From positions 1 through 39,300 of the forward strand of contig CACKSN010000008.1 in assembly GCA_902602845.1 (NCBI GenBank): a stretch of DNA of 39,300 nt, written 5' to 3'. This stretch comes from an uncultured Alphaproteobacteria bacterium (GTDB lineage: Bacteria; Pseudomonadota; Alphaproteobacteria; HIMB59; GCA-002718135). The stretch's first letter is position 1, and each line of letters begins with the position of its first letter. Below are positions 12,787 through 20,176 of the stretch, one piece after another. The notes under the pieces were generated by a model. It did no database searches and was not told the origin of the DNA. It was given only the letters and a program-made list of their open reading frames with translations. A program made the translations under genes and the position numbers.

Positions 12787-13547
12787 TTACTTCTCCTAAA
12801 TAAAGCAGCAGCAGTAAAACCTGAAAAAATTGAAAATATAATTACAAAAACTCCATATGTTGCTGCATTTTTATTCGCAAAATCAAATATTTGACTTCCT
12901 ATACCTGATTTTCTTATAACTATTTGTTTTTGATCATTACTCATAATTGTATTATTTCTTATATAGTAAATATCAACATTATAAATCCCTGGAATTGTAT
13001 TTGTTGGAAAAAAAATGCTTGTTTGAAATAATTTATCTTTGATCTTTCTCATTTCAAAATTTTTATAAAATGATTGTTCTTTTTTTATTCTGACAAAATT
13101 TTCATTCCAATTTTCTTGATCATTTTTAAAAATAAAATTTTGATTAAAAGTTTTATTATTTAATATTTTTTCAAAACTTAAATCCTCATTAATTAATATC
13201 GACTCAGGTAAAATTTCATTGATTTCTTTTGAAGAAGATAAAAAGAATAGAGATGGAATATTATTATAAGTAACATACTGATTATTTATCCATATTCCAA
13301 AATATCTCTCTTTTTTTTGAATTCTCATTTTTGAAGGTGGGCCTTTAATTGTTAAAAGTGTCTCATGATCATTTTTTAGTAATCCAAAAATAATAATTTC
13401 TTTTCCATTAAAATCTGTTTTTAATTCAATACTATCTTCAGATAAGTCAAAATAAATTTCTTCAGCTTTAATAAATTTAGAAAAACAAATAACAGTTAAT
13501 AAAATTGTTAGATTAAAGGAAAAATTTATAAATAAATTTTTAATCAT
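12783..13547 (-). CDS. TIGR02186 / Alph_Pro_TM family membrane protein
   Basis: A 254-residue protein with an N-terminal signal or anchor (about residues 8-27), a periplasmic-looking middle of about 190 residues, and one C-terminal membrane segment (YGVFVIIFSIFSGFTAAALF) ending in a basic RRSK. The segments DLSEDSIELKTDFNGKEIIIFG, TIKGPP, and a late PGIYNVDIYYIRN match what I know of the alphaproteobacterial TIGR02186/PF09608 family, whose function is undefined. In other alphaproteobacteria such proteins occur beside TauE/SafE permeases, as here. It overlaps its neighbours by 8 bp (upstream) and 4 bp (downstream), so it is firmly in the operon. A role in assembly or gating of the exporter is possible but is inference. 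Confidence 0.8.
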   Translation of the reverse strand: MIKNLFINFSFNLTILLTVICFSKFIKAEEIYFDLSEDSIELKTDFNGKEIIIFGLLKNDHETLLTIKGPPSKMRIQKKERYFGIWINNQYVTYNNIPSLFFLSSSKEINEILPESILINEDLSFEKILNNKTFNQNFIFKNDQENWNENFVRIKKEQSFYKNFEMRKIKDKLFQTSIFFPTNTIPGIYNVDIYYIRNNTIMSNDQKQIVIRKSGIGSQIFDFANKNAATYGVFVIIFSIFSGFTAAALFRRSK

Positions 13548-13947
13548 CTTTTTTTGTTACTTCTAAAATAAAAAATTCTAAATAAAATCCAATTAATGCA
13601 AAAAACGATACAAATAAAAAAGATGCTTTCATAATCAATATATCAATCACTAACTTATCTTTTTGCACAAGCATATAAATTGGAATTACAGTGGACAAAA
13701 TAATAATACTTAGTTTTGCAAAAGAATCATTAAATAATATGTCTTTAAATATTTTATTAAGATCATTTTTAATAAATACTCTGAAATTTAACCAAATATA
13801 AATTTTGTTAAATGAATTTATAACAATTATTATGATTAAAAAAAATTCAATATTCTTTAGATTAAAATCAATAGTAGTAAAAATAAAATATATGAAGAGA
13901 CAAACTATGATCAATAAATTAATTGAAAAATTAAATATTGATATCAT
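13540..13947 (-). CDS. Unrecognised 135-residue membrane protein
   Basis: I do not recognise this protein. It is very hydrophobic, with about four membrane segments: residues 5-24, 34-48, 76-94 and 103-126 by eye. Short loops carry the few charged residues (a lysine-rich stretch around KNDLNKIFKD), and the end is acidic-basic (EVTKKDD). It has no cysteine or histidine and no recognisable motif. It starts inside the TauE/SafE stop (ATGA overlap) and its stop overlaps the TIGR02186-type gene by 8 bp. Codon use and A+T content match the neighbours. Tight coupling on both sides argues that it is a real gene with a role in the same transport system. Confidence 0.75.
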   Translation of the reverse strand: MISIFNFSINLLIIVCLFIYFIFTTIDFNLKNIEFFLIIIIVINSFNKIYIWLNFRVFIKNDLNKIFKDILFNDSFAKLSIIILSTVIPIYMLVQKDKLVIDILIMKASFLFVSFFALIGFYLEFFILEVTKKDD

Positions 13948-14858
13948 ATCATTACCAATGAAAATAAATCATTTGGTCTTAAAACTAGATCTGTAAAAAT
14001 TTTACCACAGACACCTAGTACTAATATTGCTAAAATACCTCTCAAATATTCTGCTTTTAATTTAGAACCAAAAATTACACCAATTTGTGCACCAATTACT
14101 CCTCCAAATATCATTAGTGCAGACAGCACAATATCTACATTATAATTTATGTAAGATTGAAAAAATGTTGCATTAGCAGTAACAAAAATTATTTGAAATA
14201 AAGATGTACCAACTACTATACTTGTTGGCATTCCAAGTATATATACCATTGCAGGTATCATTATAAATCCTCCTCCAATTCCCATCATTGCCGACATTAC
14301 TCCAACTGCGAAACCTATCAGTACAGGTGGTATCGCACTTATATAAAGTTTTGATCTATGAAATCGAACTTTGAATGGAAGTCCATGAAACCAAGAATGT
14401 TGATGCAGTTTTGTTCTTTTGGCGTTTCTTGTTCTGTACTGTTTTATTGTGGTTCTAGCGCTTTCAAATGCCATACTAAAACCAATAAAACCTAAAAAGA
14501 AAAGAAATAATAACTGAATAACTAAATCTATTTGCCCAAAATCTTTTAGATAACTGAAAACATTTACTCCAACTGTAGAGCCAATTAAACCTCCTATTAA
14601 AAGGAATACACCCATTTTTATATCAACATTTCTTTTTCTCCAGTGCGCAATAAAACCTGAAACAGAAGTTGCTAAAACGTGTGGAGCTTCAGAGCCAACA
14701 GCTACAACTGGAGGTATGCCCAAAAAAATTAATAGCGGTGTCATTAAAAATCCACCACCAACACCAAAAATTCCTGAAAGTATTCCTATACTCATACCAA
14801 TAAAGATAATGAGAAAAATATTGACGTTCATTTCAGCTATTGGAAGGTAAATTGACAT
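13944..14858 (-). CDS. TauE/SafE family (TSUP) permease, putative sulfite/organosulfur exporter
   Basis: Inner-membrane permease of the TSUP family, members of which move sulfite, sulfoacetate or related anions. The 304-residue protein shows the internal duplication of the family: SGIFGVGGGFLMTP at about residues 28-41 and SAMMGIGGGFIMIPA in the second half. It has about eight membrane segments and a hydrophilic basic loop in the middle (around residues 130-165). I keep the ATG at 14858 because relatives also begin with an IYLPIAEM segment; an ATG at 14831 is the alternative. A plausible promoter sits directly upstream. It heads a block of overlapping genes (135-residue protein, TIGR02186-type, Usp). 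Confidence 0.88.
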   Translation of the reverse strand: MSIYLPIAEMNVNIFLIIFIGMSIGILSGIFGVGGGFLMTPLLIFLGIPPVVAVGSEAPHVLATSVSGFIAHWRKRNVDIKMGVFLLIGGLIGSTVGVNVFSYLKDFGQIDLVIQLLFLFFLGFIGFSMAFESARTTIKQYRTRNAKRTKLHQHSWFHGLPFKVRFHRSKLYISAIPPVLIGFAVGVMSAMMGIGGGFIMIPAMVYILGMPTSIVVGTSLFQIIFVTANATFFQSYINYNVDIVLSALMIFGGVIGAQIGVIFGSKLKAEYLRGILAILVLGVCGKIFTDLVLRPNDLFSLVMI

Positions 14859-14872
14859 ATTTTTTTATAAAT

Positions 14873-14901
14873 TTTATATAATTATTACTTAATAAGTACA
14901 A
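14873..14901 (-). promoter_or_regulatory. Putative sigma-70-type promoter for the TauE/SafE operon, with palindrome
   Basis: On the minus strand TTGTAC (14901-14896) is followed after exactly 17 bp by TATAAA (14878-14873). This predicts a start about 8 bases before the ATG at 14858. Inside the spacer, touching the -35, is the inverted repeat TACTTA-A-TAAGTA at 14886-14898 (6 bp arms, 1 bp centre), placed where a repressor would block polymerase. The whole spacer is very AT-rich, so chance matches are a concern. Confidence 0.45.
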
Positions 14902-14921
14902 ATTATATTTATTTTAGAAAA

Positions 14922-16016
14922 TTATATAAAATTATTTAGTGCTATGATTCCTATATAACTTACAATTCCAACGCAACAAGCTGCAGAAAAGCCAACATAA
15001 AATGGTCTTATACCTAATTTTTTTAGAGAAACTAAATTTGTACTTATTCCAACTGCTGCCATTGCTATTGCTAATGAGTATTCAGCTAATGATTTAATAT
15101 GATTAATTACTAACTGCCATTGATCATTTAGAAATAAACCTAAAGCTATATCAGAACTTTGAATACCATAGTCACCAATTGACCTAATTAATCCCATAAT
15201 TATAAAACCAATAATAAATATTGGAAACATTGATAAAATAGATTGCCTGGAGTTTTCTTTATAAATATTATTTTTTACATATAAATAACTAATAAATGGA
15301 ATTACAAATATCATACTAATATTTCTTACAAGTTTTGTAACTGTTGCTATATCCATTGTATTAGGCGAGTTATATTGTTCTGAATAAATTAATCCTGCAC
15401 CAGCAACCTGAGCAGTTTCATGAATGGATGTACCCAAAAATAAACCAATTGACAGTTCATCACCTTTAAACAAATAGTGTCCTAAAAATGGATATATAAA
15501 CATCGCAATTAATCCAAATATGGTAATGTTAGCAATAGCATATGTAACCTCCTCTTTATTAGCATTAATAGCTGGACTGGTAGCAACTATTGCTGAAGCA
15601 CCACATATACTAGTACCAACAGCAATAAGAGAACCTATTTTTGAGGAGACATTTAAAAATTTGCAAAAATAATTAACAAGTACTATTGAAAAAATAATAC
15701 AAATACCAATTAATGGTATACCAATAACTCCTACCTTTAAAATATCTAAAAGACCTAATCTAATGCCAAGGCAAATAATTCCTAATCTCAGAATAAATTT
15801 AAGAGAAAATTTTATTCCTTCAGAAAAAATTGAAGGAATTTTAATTATATTTCCAACAAGTAGACCAATTATTATTGAGAGCATAATCGGCGAAATTGGG
15901 CTTTTAATTAAATTTAATACTTCATTGCCAATTATGTTACTTAAATACATGCCAGTATATGCTATTATGAAGCTTAACAATATACCTGGGAAGATTCTAA
16001 ATATTGATAATTGCAT
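14922..16016 (-). CDS. YeiH/UPF0324 family putative sulfate exporter
   Basis: Integral membrane protein of 364 residues with about ten hydrophobic segments. The central signature GTSICGASAIVATSPAI (about residues 132-148) and FLGTSIHETAQVAGAG are the conserved marks of the YeiH/PF03601 family, which is annotated as a putative sulfate exporter; the substrate is not firmly established. It lies 38 bp after mobA and 63 bp before the TauE/SafE gene, on the same strand. Two unrelated putative sulfur-anion exporters side by side suggest a need to remove sulfite or sulfate made by organosulfur breakdown. Whether it shares the fdhD-mobA transcript is not clear. Confidence 0.88.
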   Translation of the reverse strand: MQLSIFRIFPGILLSFIIAYTGMYLSNIIGNEVLNLIKSPISPIMLSIIIGLLVGNIIKIPSIFSEGIKFSLKFILRLGIICLGIRLGLLDILKVGVIGIPLIGICIIFSIVLVNYFCKFLNVSSKIGSLIAVGTSICGASAIVATSPAINANKEEVTYAIANITIFGLIAMFIYPFLGHYLFKGDELSIGLFLGTSIHETAQVAGAGLIYSEQYNSPNTMDIATVTKLVRNISMIFVIPFISYLYVKNNIYKENSRQSILSMFPIFIIGFIIMGLIRSIGDYGIQSSDIALGLFLNDQWQLVINHIKSLAEYSLAIAMAAVGISTNLVSLKKLGIRPFYVGFSAACCVGIVSYIGIIALNNFI

Positions 16017-16054
16017 TATAAAACATTCCTTATATAAAAAAATTATTCAAATAC

Positions 16055-16666
16055 TTAATAAATATTAAATTTTTTTGCATTATTTAAGTCATCCTGTGTG
16101 TTTATATTGAAAAAACTTTTTTCTTGATGAACTTTAAAATTAACAAATTTATATTTATGTTTTTTCACCCAAACCATAATTTTGCTATTTTTTAATTTTA
16201 ATTCTTTTTCTAAACTCTCTAAAAGGGATACATGCCACATTGCAATAACCGGATGATGTCTGTTGTTTGATTTTGCTATAAGTATCTCTGTACCTGGGGT
16301 ATATGATGATAAAAATACATCAAGTAAGTTACTAGGTAAAAAAGGTGTATCACTTGGCACAGTAAACAACCATTCCTTTTCTGCATGATTATTAACTATC
16401 CATAAAATTGAAGCATGTATACCAGCTAGTGGGCCAAGATATCCCTCAAACTGATCTTTAACAATATTGTGATTAAAGCCTTTAAATTCATCTAAATTAT
16501 TTGCATTTATAATTATGTCATTACTAAAATTAGTTAATATTTTGATAATATGATTTAGCATTGTTTTACCACTAATTTTTGTAAAAGTTTTATAACCTCC
16601 ACCAAATCTTTTAGATTGACCACCTGCTAGAATTGCAAATAATATTTTTTCTTTACTTATATTCAA
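16055..16666 (-). CDS. mobA: Molybdenum cofactor guanylyltransferase MobA
   Basis: Adds GMP from GTP to Mo- or W-molybdopterin to make the bis-MGD form used by formate dehydrogenase. The 203-residue protein begins with LAGGQSKRFGGGYK, the GTP-binding loop. It has LGPLAGIHASI, the VPSDTPFLP metal-binding motif, and a late FFNINTQDDL. In relatives the first loop usually reads GGxDK; here the aspartate is a tyrosine while the lysine is kept. The start is a TTG that overlaps fdhD by 14 bp; no ATG exists before the LAGG loop. Its place beside fdhD and across from mobB and moeA fits service to the formate dehydrogenase at 20-24.6 kb. Confidence 0.92.
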   Translation of the reverse strand: MNISKEKILFAILAGGQSKRFGGGYKTFTKISGKTMLNHIIKILTNFSNDIIINANNLDEFKGFNHNIVKDQFEGYLGPLAGIHASILWIVNNHAEKEWLFTVPSDTPFLPSNLLDVFLSSYTPGTEILIAKSNNRHHPVIAMWHVSLLESLEKELKLKNSKIMVWVKKHKYKFVNFKVHQEKSFFNINTQDDLNNAKKFNIY

Positions 16667-17471
16667 TTCTTTTTTCTCCTGACAGGACTAAATATTTTTT
16701 TCCTTTTGCTCTTCCAATTAAGGTTAAGTTAGATCCCCTTGCCAACTCCACACCCCAAGCTGTAAAACCAGATCTAGATATTAAAATAGGAATTCTCATT
16801 TTAATAGTTTTAATAACCATCTCACTTGTCAATCTACCTGTCGTGTAAAAGATTTTATTTGACGAACTTATTTTTTTTAAGAACATATATCCAGCAATTT
16901 TATCTATAGCATTATGTCTACCGACATCCTCCATATAAATTAATGGTTTATTGTTTAGAACAACTGCACATCCATGAATTGCTCCTGCCTCTAAATAAAG
17001 ACTTGGTGTTAAAGTTATTTTTTTTGAAATTTCATATATCCATTTGTGCTTTATTTTTTTCTTTGTTTTTAATTTTATCTTTTTTATTTCATCATATATA
17101 TTACCAAAAACTGTACCTATTGCACAACCGCTAGTTGTAATTTTTTTCTTTAATTTATTTTCATAATTAGTTTTTCGTTTTGTGCGCACAATAACAACAC
17201 TTAATTCTTTGTCTACTTCTACTTTTTTAATTTCATCATTTTTGTTAAGCATATTTTGATTAAGTAAATATCCTATTGCAAGATATTTGGGATGATCACC
17301 AATCGACATTAGGGTTACAATTTCCTGATTATTTAGAAATATAGTAAGTGATTTTTCATTTATAACTTTTGATTTAACCCATTTACCATTTTCATCTATG
17401 CCTTTTAGCTGAGTTATAAGGGATTTATCTTTAATATTTGGTGATACTAAATATTTCTCTTTTTTTTTCAT
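16653..17471 (-). CDS. fdhD: Formate dehydrogenase accessory sulfurtransferase FdhD
   Basis: FdhD moves sulfur from a cysteine desulfurase to the Mo/W-bis-MGD cofactor before it enters formate dehydrogenase. The 272-residue protein shows TTSGCAIGTVFG (cysteine at residue 116), GAIHGCAV, EDVGRHNAIDKIAG and the TTGRLTSEMV and SRSGFTAWGVELAR segments typical of the family. E. coli FdhD carries a CxxC at the first site; here the second cysteine is a glycine (CAIG). It is the first gene of the minus-strand run, divergent from the tupB-like gene across only 26 bp. Related proteins (FdsC in Rhodobacter) accompany NAD-linked Fds dehydrogenases, matching the context here. Confidence 0.94.
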   Translation of the reverse strand: MKKKEKYLVSPNIKDKSLITQLKGIDENGKWVKSKVINEKSLTIFLNNQEIVTLMSIGDHPKYLAIGYLLNQNMLNKNDEIKKVEVDKELSVVIVRTKRKTNYENKLKKKITTSGCAIGTVFGNIYDEIKKIKLKTKKKIKHKWIYEISKKITLTPSLYLEAGAIHGCAVVLNNKPLIYMEDVGRHNAIDKIAGYMFLKKISSSNKIFYTTGRLTSEMVIKTIKMRIPILISRSGFTAWGVELARGSNLTLIGRAKGKKYLVLSGEKRIEYK

Positions 17472-17497
17472 ATGTTGTAAATAAACTAATAACTTAT

Positions 17498-18190
17498 ATG
17501 AACATATTAGAAATTTTTATAAATTCTATACAATTAATTATTACACTTGATCCAGAATTATGGGACATAATAATTTTATCCATATTTGTTAGCTTTACAG
17601 CTCTTATTATTGCTTCAATTCTAGGTTTTTTAATAGGGTATTATTTAGCACTTAATAATTTTATTTTAAAAAAACCTCTACTAGTCTTATTAAACTCATT
17701 AATGGGTATCCCACCGGTAGTCGTGGGCTTGATTGTTTATTTTATTTTTGCCTCTGGTGGACCACTTGGAGTTTTACAGCTATTGTATACTCCATCAGCA
17801 ATGATCATTGCTCAAACAATAATAATATTTCCAATAATTGTATCTTTATCTCATGAAATATTTTCTAAGAATTGGTTAGAATTCAAAGACGAGATAAGAT
17901 CATTGAACATTCCTTTTTTAGGCTCAGCAAAACTTTTATTTAATCATAGTTACTTTTTGCTAATTACAACATTATTATCAGCATTTGGAAGAGCCATTTC
18001 TGAAGTGGGAGCGGTTATGATTGTAGGGGGTAATATTGATCATTATACCCGTGTTATGACCACTGCGATTTCTCTCGAAACTAGAATGGGTAACTTAGAG
18101 TATGCTATGGCTTTAGGTTTAGTACTTATATCAATTACGATTATTATATATTCTTTTGTATATTTATTGAATAATAGATCATATAAATGA
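17498..18190 (+). CDS. tupB: TupB-like tungstate ABC transporter permease
   Basis: Inner-membrane permease of an ABC importer. The ATG at 17498 gives 230 residues, the usual size for TupB/ModB proteins; an earlier start would overlap fdhD. It has about five to six membrane segments. The MGIPPVVVGLIVYFIFASGGPLG segment and the GRAISEVGAVMIVGGNI region, the cytoplasmic EAA-type loop that contacts the ATPase, are typical of TupB. No substrate-binding protein or ATPase gene lies next to it. The following mobB and moeA genes overlap it by 4 bp in sequence, so it is part of a cofactor operon. Tungstate rather than molybdate is inferred from resemblance and is not proven. Confidence 0.85.
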   Translation: MNILEIFINSIQLIITLDPELWDIIILSIFVSFTALIIASILGFLIGYYLALNNFILKKPLLVLLNSLMGIPPVVVGLIVYFIFASGGPLGVLQLLYTPSAMIIAQTIIIFPIIVSLSHEIFSKNWLEFKDEIRSLNIPFLGSAKLLFNHSYFLLITTLLSAFGRAISEVGAVMIVGGNIDHYTRVMTTAISLETRMGNLEYAMALGLVLISITIIIYSFVYLLNNRSYK

Positions 18191-18672
18191 AAATTGTAGG
18201 CATAGTTGGATGGAAAAATTCTGGAAAGACATATTTTGCAAGTAAAATTATTAATAAATTAAAAACTAAAAATTATAAAGTTGCATCAATTAAGCACGCT
18301 CATCATGAATTTGATATTGATCAAAGAAATACAGATAGTTATATTCATAGAGAAGCAGGATCCTCACAAGTAATAATCAGTTCATCAAAAAGATGGGTGA
18401 AAATTACCGAACTAAATAATTCAAAAGAAAAATCATTAAATGAATTATTGAATGAATTAAGTGAAGTGGATGTGGTTATTGTAGAAGGATTTAAAAATGA
18501 TAATCATCCAAAAATTGAGATAATTAAAAAAGACAGTGATGATTATTTGTTTAATAAAATTTCAAATATTAAGGCAGTTATTTCTGAAGAAAAAATAAAC
18601 ACAGATTTAAAACAATTTAAAAAGAATCAAATTGATAATATCGTCAACTTTATTCTAGAAGATATAAAATGA
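18187..18672 (+). CDS. mobB: Molybdopterin-guanine dinucleotide biosynthesis protein MobB
   Basis: GTP-binding adapter that aids MobA in bis-MGD formation. The 161-residue protein starts with IVGIVGWKNSGKT, whose P-loop spans residues 8-15. It has KHAHHEFDID, DSYIHREAGSSQVI and VVIVEGFKNDNHPKIEI, all characteristic of MobB. It overlaps the tupB-like gene and moeA by 4 bp each (ATGA), giving a tightly coupled three-gene unit. Confidence 0.94.
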   Translation: MKIVGIVGWKNSGKTYFASKIINKLKTKNYKVASIKHAHHEFDIDQRNTDSYIHREAGSSQVIISSSKRWVKITELNNSKEKSLNELLNELSEVDVVIVEGFKNDNHPKIEIIKKDSDDYLFNKISNIKAVISEEKINTDLKQFKKNQIDNIVNFILEDIK

Positions 18673-19883
18673 ATAAATTGCCATTAACAAAAAAACAAAT
18701 TATTGAATTTTTTAAAAAGCAGAAAACTATAATTGTAAAACCAGAATGGGTTGATTTAAAAAATTCTCAAGGAAGATTTTTATTTGAGGATTTAAAAAGC
18801 AAAGTAGATATACCTCCATTTAATAATTCTGCTGTTGATGGTTATGCATTACTAAAAAAAGATATAAACAAAAAAAACCTTTATTATTACAATAGAAGAA
18901 TAGCAGCTGGTGATAAACTAAATATTAAAATTAAATCTGGTGAAGCAGTTAGGGTATTCACGGGAGCAAAAATGCCTTCAAACTCCTCAACTATAATAAT
19001 GCAAGAAAATACATCAATAAATGGAGATAGAATTGAAATTTTAAAAACTCCTAGTTTTGGAGAAAATTATAGAATTAAAGGTGAAGATATTAAAAAAAAT
19101 CAAAAAATTTTATCCAGAGGATCAAAAATAAACAAACAAAACATTAACTTAATAGCGGCATCTGGAATAAGAAAAATTAAAGTTTTTAAAAAAATAAAAA
19201 TTGGTTTTTTTACCAGTGGTAATGAATTGAGAAAACCAACCAGTAATTTAAAAAATTCAGAAATAAATAATTCAAATTTTTTTGCACTTAATTCATTGTT
19301 AGATCAAAAATTTATTTCAAAAAAATATTTTGGAAATCTTAAAGATAATTTAAAAATTGTAAAAAGTAATCTTTTACGTGCTTCAAATAATAATGATATT
19401 ATTATCACTGCTGGAGGTGCATCAGTAGGTGATGAGGATCATTTAATTAAAGCATTATCAAATATAGGCAATATATTTTTTTGGAGAGCTGCAATAAAAC
19501 CAGGAAGACCTATTGCTGTTGGAAAGATAAATAGTTGTTATGTTATTTGCTTACCAGGAAATCCAGTATCTGTGCAATTATTATACGCAATGTTAATTAA
19601 TCCATTAGTAGAAAAATTATCAGGAGGAAATTTTAAATTACCAAACTCAAGTAAAATTATTGCTAGTTTTTGCATGAAGAAAAAAACTCAAAGGATGGAA
19701 TGGCTAAGAATAATCAAAAAGACAATCAACAACCAAGACATGGCTTTGAAATATCCAAAGCAAGGATCTGGGATGATTAGTTCAGTTTCATACTCAGATG
19801 GTATTTTAGAAATAGACGAAAATGTGTCTGAAATTAAAAGAGGTGATATATTTGATTTTTATGATTTTGAGACTCTTTTTTAA
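18669..19883 (+). CDS. moeA: Molybdopterin molybdenumtransferase MoeA
   Basis: Inserts molybdate (or tungstate) into adenylated molybdopterin. The 404-residue protein has the N-terminal PPFNNSAVDGYALL segment and AGDKLNIKIKSGEAVRVFTGAKMP. The central MogA-like domain has FFTSGNEL and TAGGASVGDEDHL, and the KPGRPIAVG and CLPGNPVSVQL motifs follow. All key regions are present at normal length. It ends the tupB-mobB-moeA unit, and its stop shares a TTAA palindrome (19880-19883) with the stop of the convergent tusA-like gene. The earlier pathway genes (moaA, moaC, moaD, moaE) are not in the window. Confidence 0.95.
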   Translation: MNKLPLTKKQIIEFFKKQKTIIVKPEWVDLKNSQGRFLFEDLKSKVDIPPFNNSAVDGYALLKKDINKKNLYYYNRRIAAGDKLNIKIKSGEAVRVFTGAKMPSNSSTIIMQENTSINGDRIEILKTPSFGENYRIKGEDIKKNQKILSRGSKINKQNINLIAASGIRKIKVFKKIKIGFFTSGNELRKPTSNLKNSEINNSNFFALNSLLDQKFISKKYFGNLKDNLKIVKSNLLRASNNNDIIITAGGASVGDEDHLIKALSNIGNIFFWRAAIKPGRPIAVGKINSCYVICLPGNPVSVQLLYAMLINPLVEKLSGGNFKLPNSSKIIASFCMKKKTQRMEWLRIIKKTINNQDMALKYPKQGSGMISSVSYSDGILEIDENVSEIKRGDIFDFYDFETLF

Positions 19884-20131
19884 ATATATATTTTATATTT
19901 ATAACGAATTATTATTTTCCCTTTAACTTTAGTGCAACCTAAGTATTCAAATTTTGATTGTTCACAGTAATGCTGAAAATCTGCTTCTGCTAAAGGGTCA
20001 GTCGCTATAATTTTAACAATAGTATTATTTGTTAGTTCTGATGCCAGTCTTCTAGCTTTAAGTACGGGTATAGGACATTCTGTACCACTTGTATCTAGTA
20101 CTATTTCATCATTTTCAATTAAATCTTTCAT
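19880..20131 (-). CDS. TusA-like sulfur carrier protein
   Basis: An 83-residue protein of the TusA/YeeD/YedF sulfur-carrier family. The motif SGTECPIPVLKARR carries the persulfide-bearing cysteine, and TDPLAEADFQHYCEQSK follows in the usual helix-loop order. I start it at the ATG at 20131; a TTG further up would overlap the dehydrogenase gene and add non-family residues. TusA helps tRNA thiolation in E. coli and also affects sulfur supply to molybdenum cofactor. Its place between moeA and the formate dehydrogenase genes suggests it feeds FdhD or cofactor synthesis here, which is inference. Confidence 0.85.
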   Translation of the reverse strand: MKDLIENDEIVLDTSGTECPIPVLKARRLASELTNNTIVKIIATDPLAEADFQHYCEQSKFEYLGCTKVKGKIIIRYKYKIYI

Positions 20132-20176
20132 GACTTTCTGATACTTAATATATATTATAAAAATTGGAACGCTAGA

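Noticed and set aside
17438-17497. Longer TupB-like permease with an extra N-terminal hydrophobic segment
   Set aside because: It would overlap fdhD by 34 bp and exceed the normal family length; the ATG at 17498 fits.
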